A stretch of 5,964 nt of DNA from Paracoccaceae bacterium (GTDB lineage Bacteria > Pseudomonadota > Alphaproteobacteria > Rhodobacterales > Rhodobacteraceae): positions 1-5,964 of the forward strand of contig JAGRMK010000013.1 of NCBI GenBank assembly GCA_020441345.1, read 5' to 3'. Within the stretch, counting starts at the first letter, position 1, and every line of letters begins with the position of its first letter. This document shows, one piece after another, positions 5,416 to 5,964 of the stretch. A program made the translations under genes and the position numbers. The notes under the pieces were generated by a model. That model had not been told where the DNA came from. It worked only from the letters and a program-made list of their open reading frames with translations, and did not search any database.

Positions 5416-5964
5416 TCAGCCCCGCGAGATCAGGCTGTGCCCGGTCATTTCGGGCGGTTGCGGCAGCCCCATCATGTCCAGCAGCGTCGGCGCGACATCG
5501 GCCAGTCGCCCGGTCGACAGGGTCACTTTTTCGGGCCAGCCGATCAGCGCCACGGGAACCGGGTTCGTCGTATGCGCCGTGTGCGGCCCACCGGTTTCCG
5601 GGTCGATCATCGTCTCGCAATTGCCGTGGTCGGCGGTCAGCAGCATCGCGCCACCGGCCTTGTCCAACGCTGCCAGCACCCGGCCCAGCCCGACATCGAC
5701 GGCCTCGACCGCCTTGATCCCGGCTTCGACCACGCCGGTATGCCCGACCATGTCGGGATTGGCATAGTTCACCACGATCAGGTCATAGCCATGCGCGATC
5801 GCGGCGACGAACCTGTCCGTCACCTCGACCGAGGACATCTCGGGCGCCAGGTCATAGGTCGCGACCTTGGGACTGGAGGGCATGAAGCGATCCTCGCCCT
5901 CTTCGGGCACTTCGCGCCCGCCGTTCAGGAAGAAGGTCACATGCGGATATTTCTCGGTCTCGGC
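5416..5964 (-). CDS. gpmI: 2,3-bisphosphoglycerate-independent phosphoglycerate mutase, C-terminal part (partial)
   Basis: The right edge cuts the gene; the last 182 codons are visible of a protein that is usually about 505-515 aa. This manganese enzyme interconverts 3- and 2-phosphoglycerate in glycolysis and gluconeogenesis in the cytoplasm. The fragment opens with the family hallmark AETEKYPHVTFFLNGGRE. In fragment numbering the expected metal ligands are present: Asp71 and His75 (NPDMVGHTG), Asp112 and His113 (TADHGN), and His131 (HTAHTTNP). The end, APTLLDMMGLPQPPEMTGHSLI, is the normal C terminus of the alkaline-phosphatase-like catalytic domain. The N-terminal phosphoserine region lies outside the window. 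The stop codon is 2 nt before the envC start, making gpmI the upstream member of the visible operon. Confidence 0.96.
   Translation of the reverse strand, partial: AETEKYPHVTFFLNGGREVPEEGEDRFMPSSPKVATYDLAPEMSSVEVTDRFVAAIAHGYDLIVVNYANPDMVGHTGVVEAGIKAVEAVDVGLGRVLAALDKAGGAMLLTADHGNCETMIDPETGGPHTAHTTNPVPVALIGWPEKVTLSTGRLADVAPTLLDMMGLPQPPEMTGHSLISRG

Noticed and set aside
5414..5620. N-terminal extension of envC by 69 codons
   Set aside because: The extension overlaps gpmI coding sequence, is Arg/Asp-rich and would bury the signal peptide that begins at 5413.
4388..5767. Long plus-strand open frame (459 codons)
   Set aside because: It is antisense to envC and the gpmI C terminus, is low-complexity (Gln/Arg/His-rich), and shows no motif.
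1..5964. CRISPR array, tRNA or rRNA gene, insertion sequence, phage or toxin-antitoxin genes
   Set aside because: No regularly spaced repeats, cloverleaf-like sequence, transposase motifs or small paired genes were seen. Nearly all DNA is accounted for by housekeeping-type genes.

Overview
The window is GC-rich chromosomal DNA. Every gene I can support is on the minus strand, so the layout is read from high to low coordinates. Gene order, protein character and the wording of conserved motifs suggest an alphaproteobacterium, most likely Rhodobacteraceae (Rhodobacter/Roseobacter group). That placement is inferred from gene content and motif style; no search was run.

Region 1 (5964 to 2379) is a compact gene string: the C-terminal part of gpmI (cofactor-independent phosphoglycerate mutase), an EnvC-like murein hydrolase activator, the S41 carboxy-terminal protease ctpA, and the RNA 5'-pyrophosphohydrolase rppH. 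Gaps are 2, 62 and 9 nt, so this is almost certainly one operon whose promoter lies beyond the right edge. It joins glycolysis (GpmI), control of peptidoglycan splitting (EnvC), periplasmic proteolysis (CtpA) and initiation of mRNA decay (RppH). To my knowledge this order is common in Alphaproteobacteria.

Region 2 (2378 to 2228) is a 151-nt gap after rppH. It holds a 9+9 nt palindrome (2353-2372) starting 6 nt after the rppH stop, a second inverted repeat (2320-2338) and a 9-nt direct repeat. It probably marks the operon end and looks like a repeat-bearing spacer.

Region 3 (2227 to 165) holds two stand-alone genes: a small cytoplasmic transglutaminase-like cysteine enzyme (253 aa, with its own good Shine-Dalgarno) and a 12-TM major facilitator transporter (392 aa). 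A 122-nt spacer with GC-rich dyads separates them. Their substrates cannot be read from sequence.

Region 4 (164 to 1) is a 114-nt spacer with a perfect 7-bp inverted repeat, followed by the first 16 codons of asd (aspartate-semialdehyde dehydrogenase), cut by the left edge.

I see no rRNA or tRNA gene, CRISPR array, insertion sequence, phage gene or toxin-antitoxin pair. Several long plus-strand open frames are antisense shadows of the real genes. Nothing here supports a new multi-gene system. The items most worth checking are the repeat-bearing spacer after rppH, the structured leader before asd, and the unassigned transglutaminase-like enzyme.
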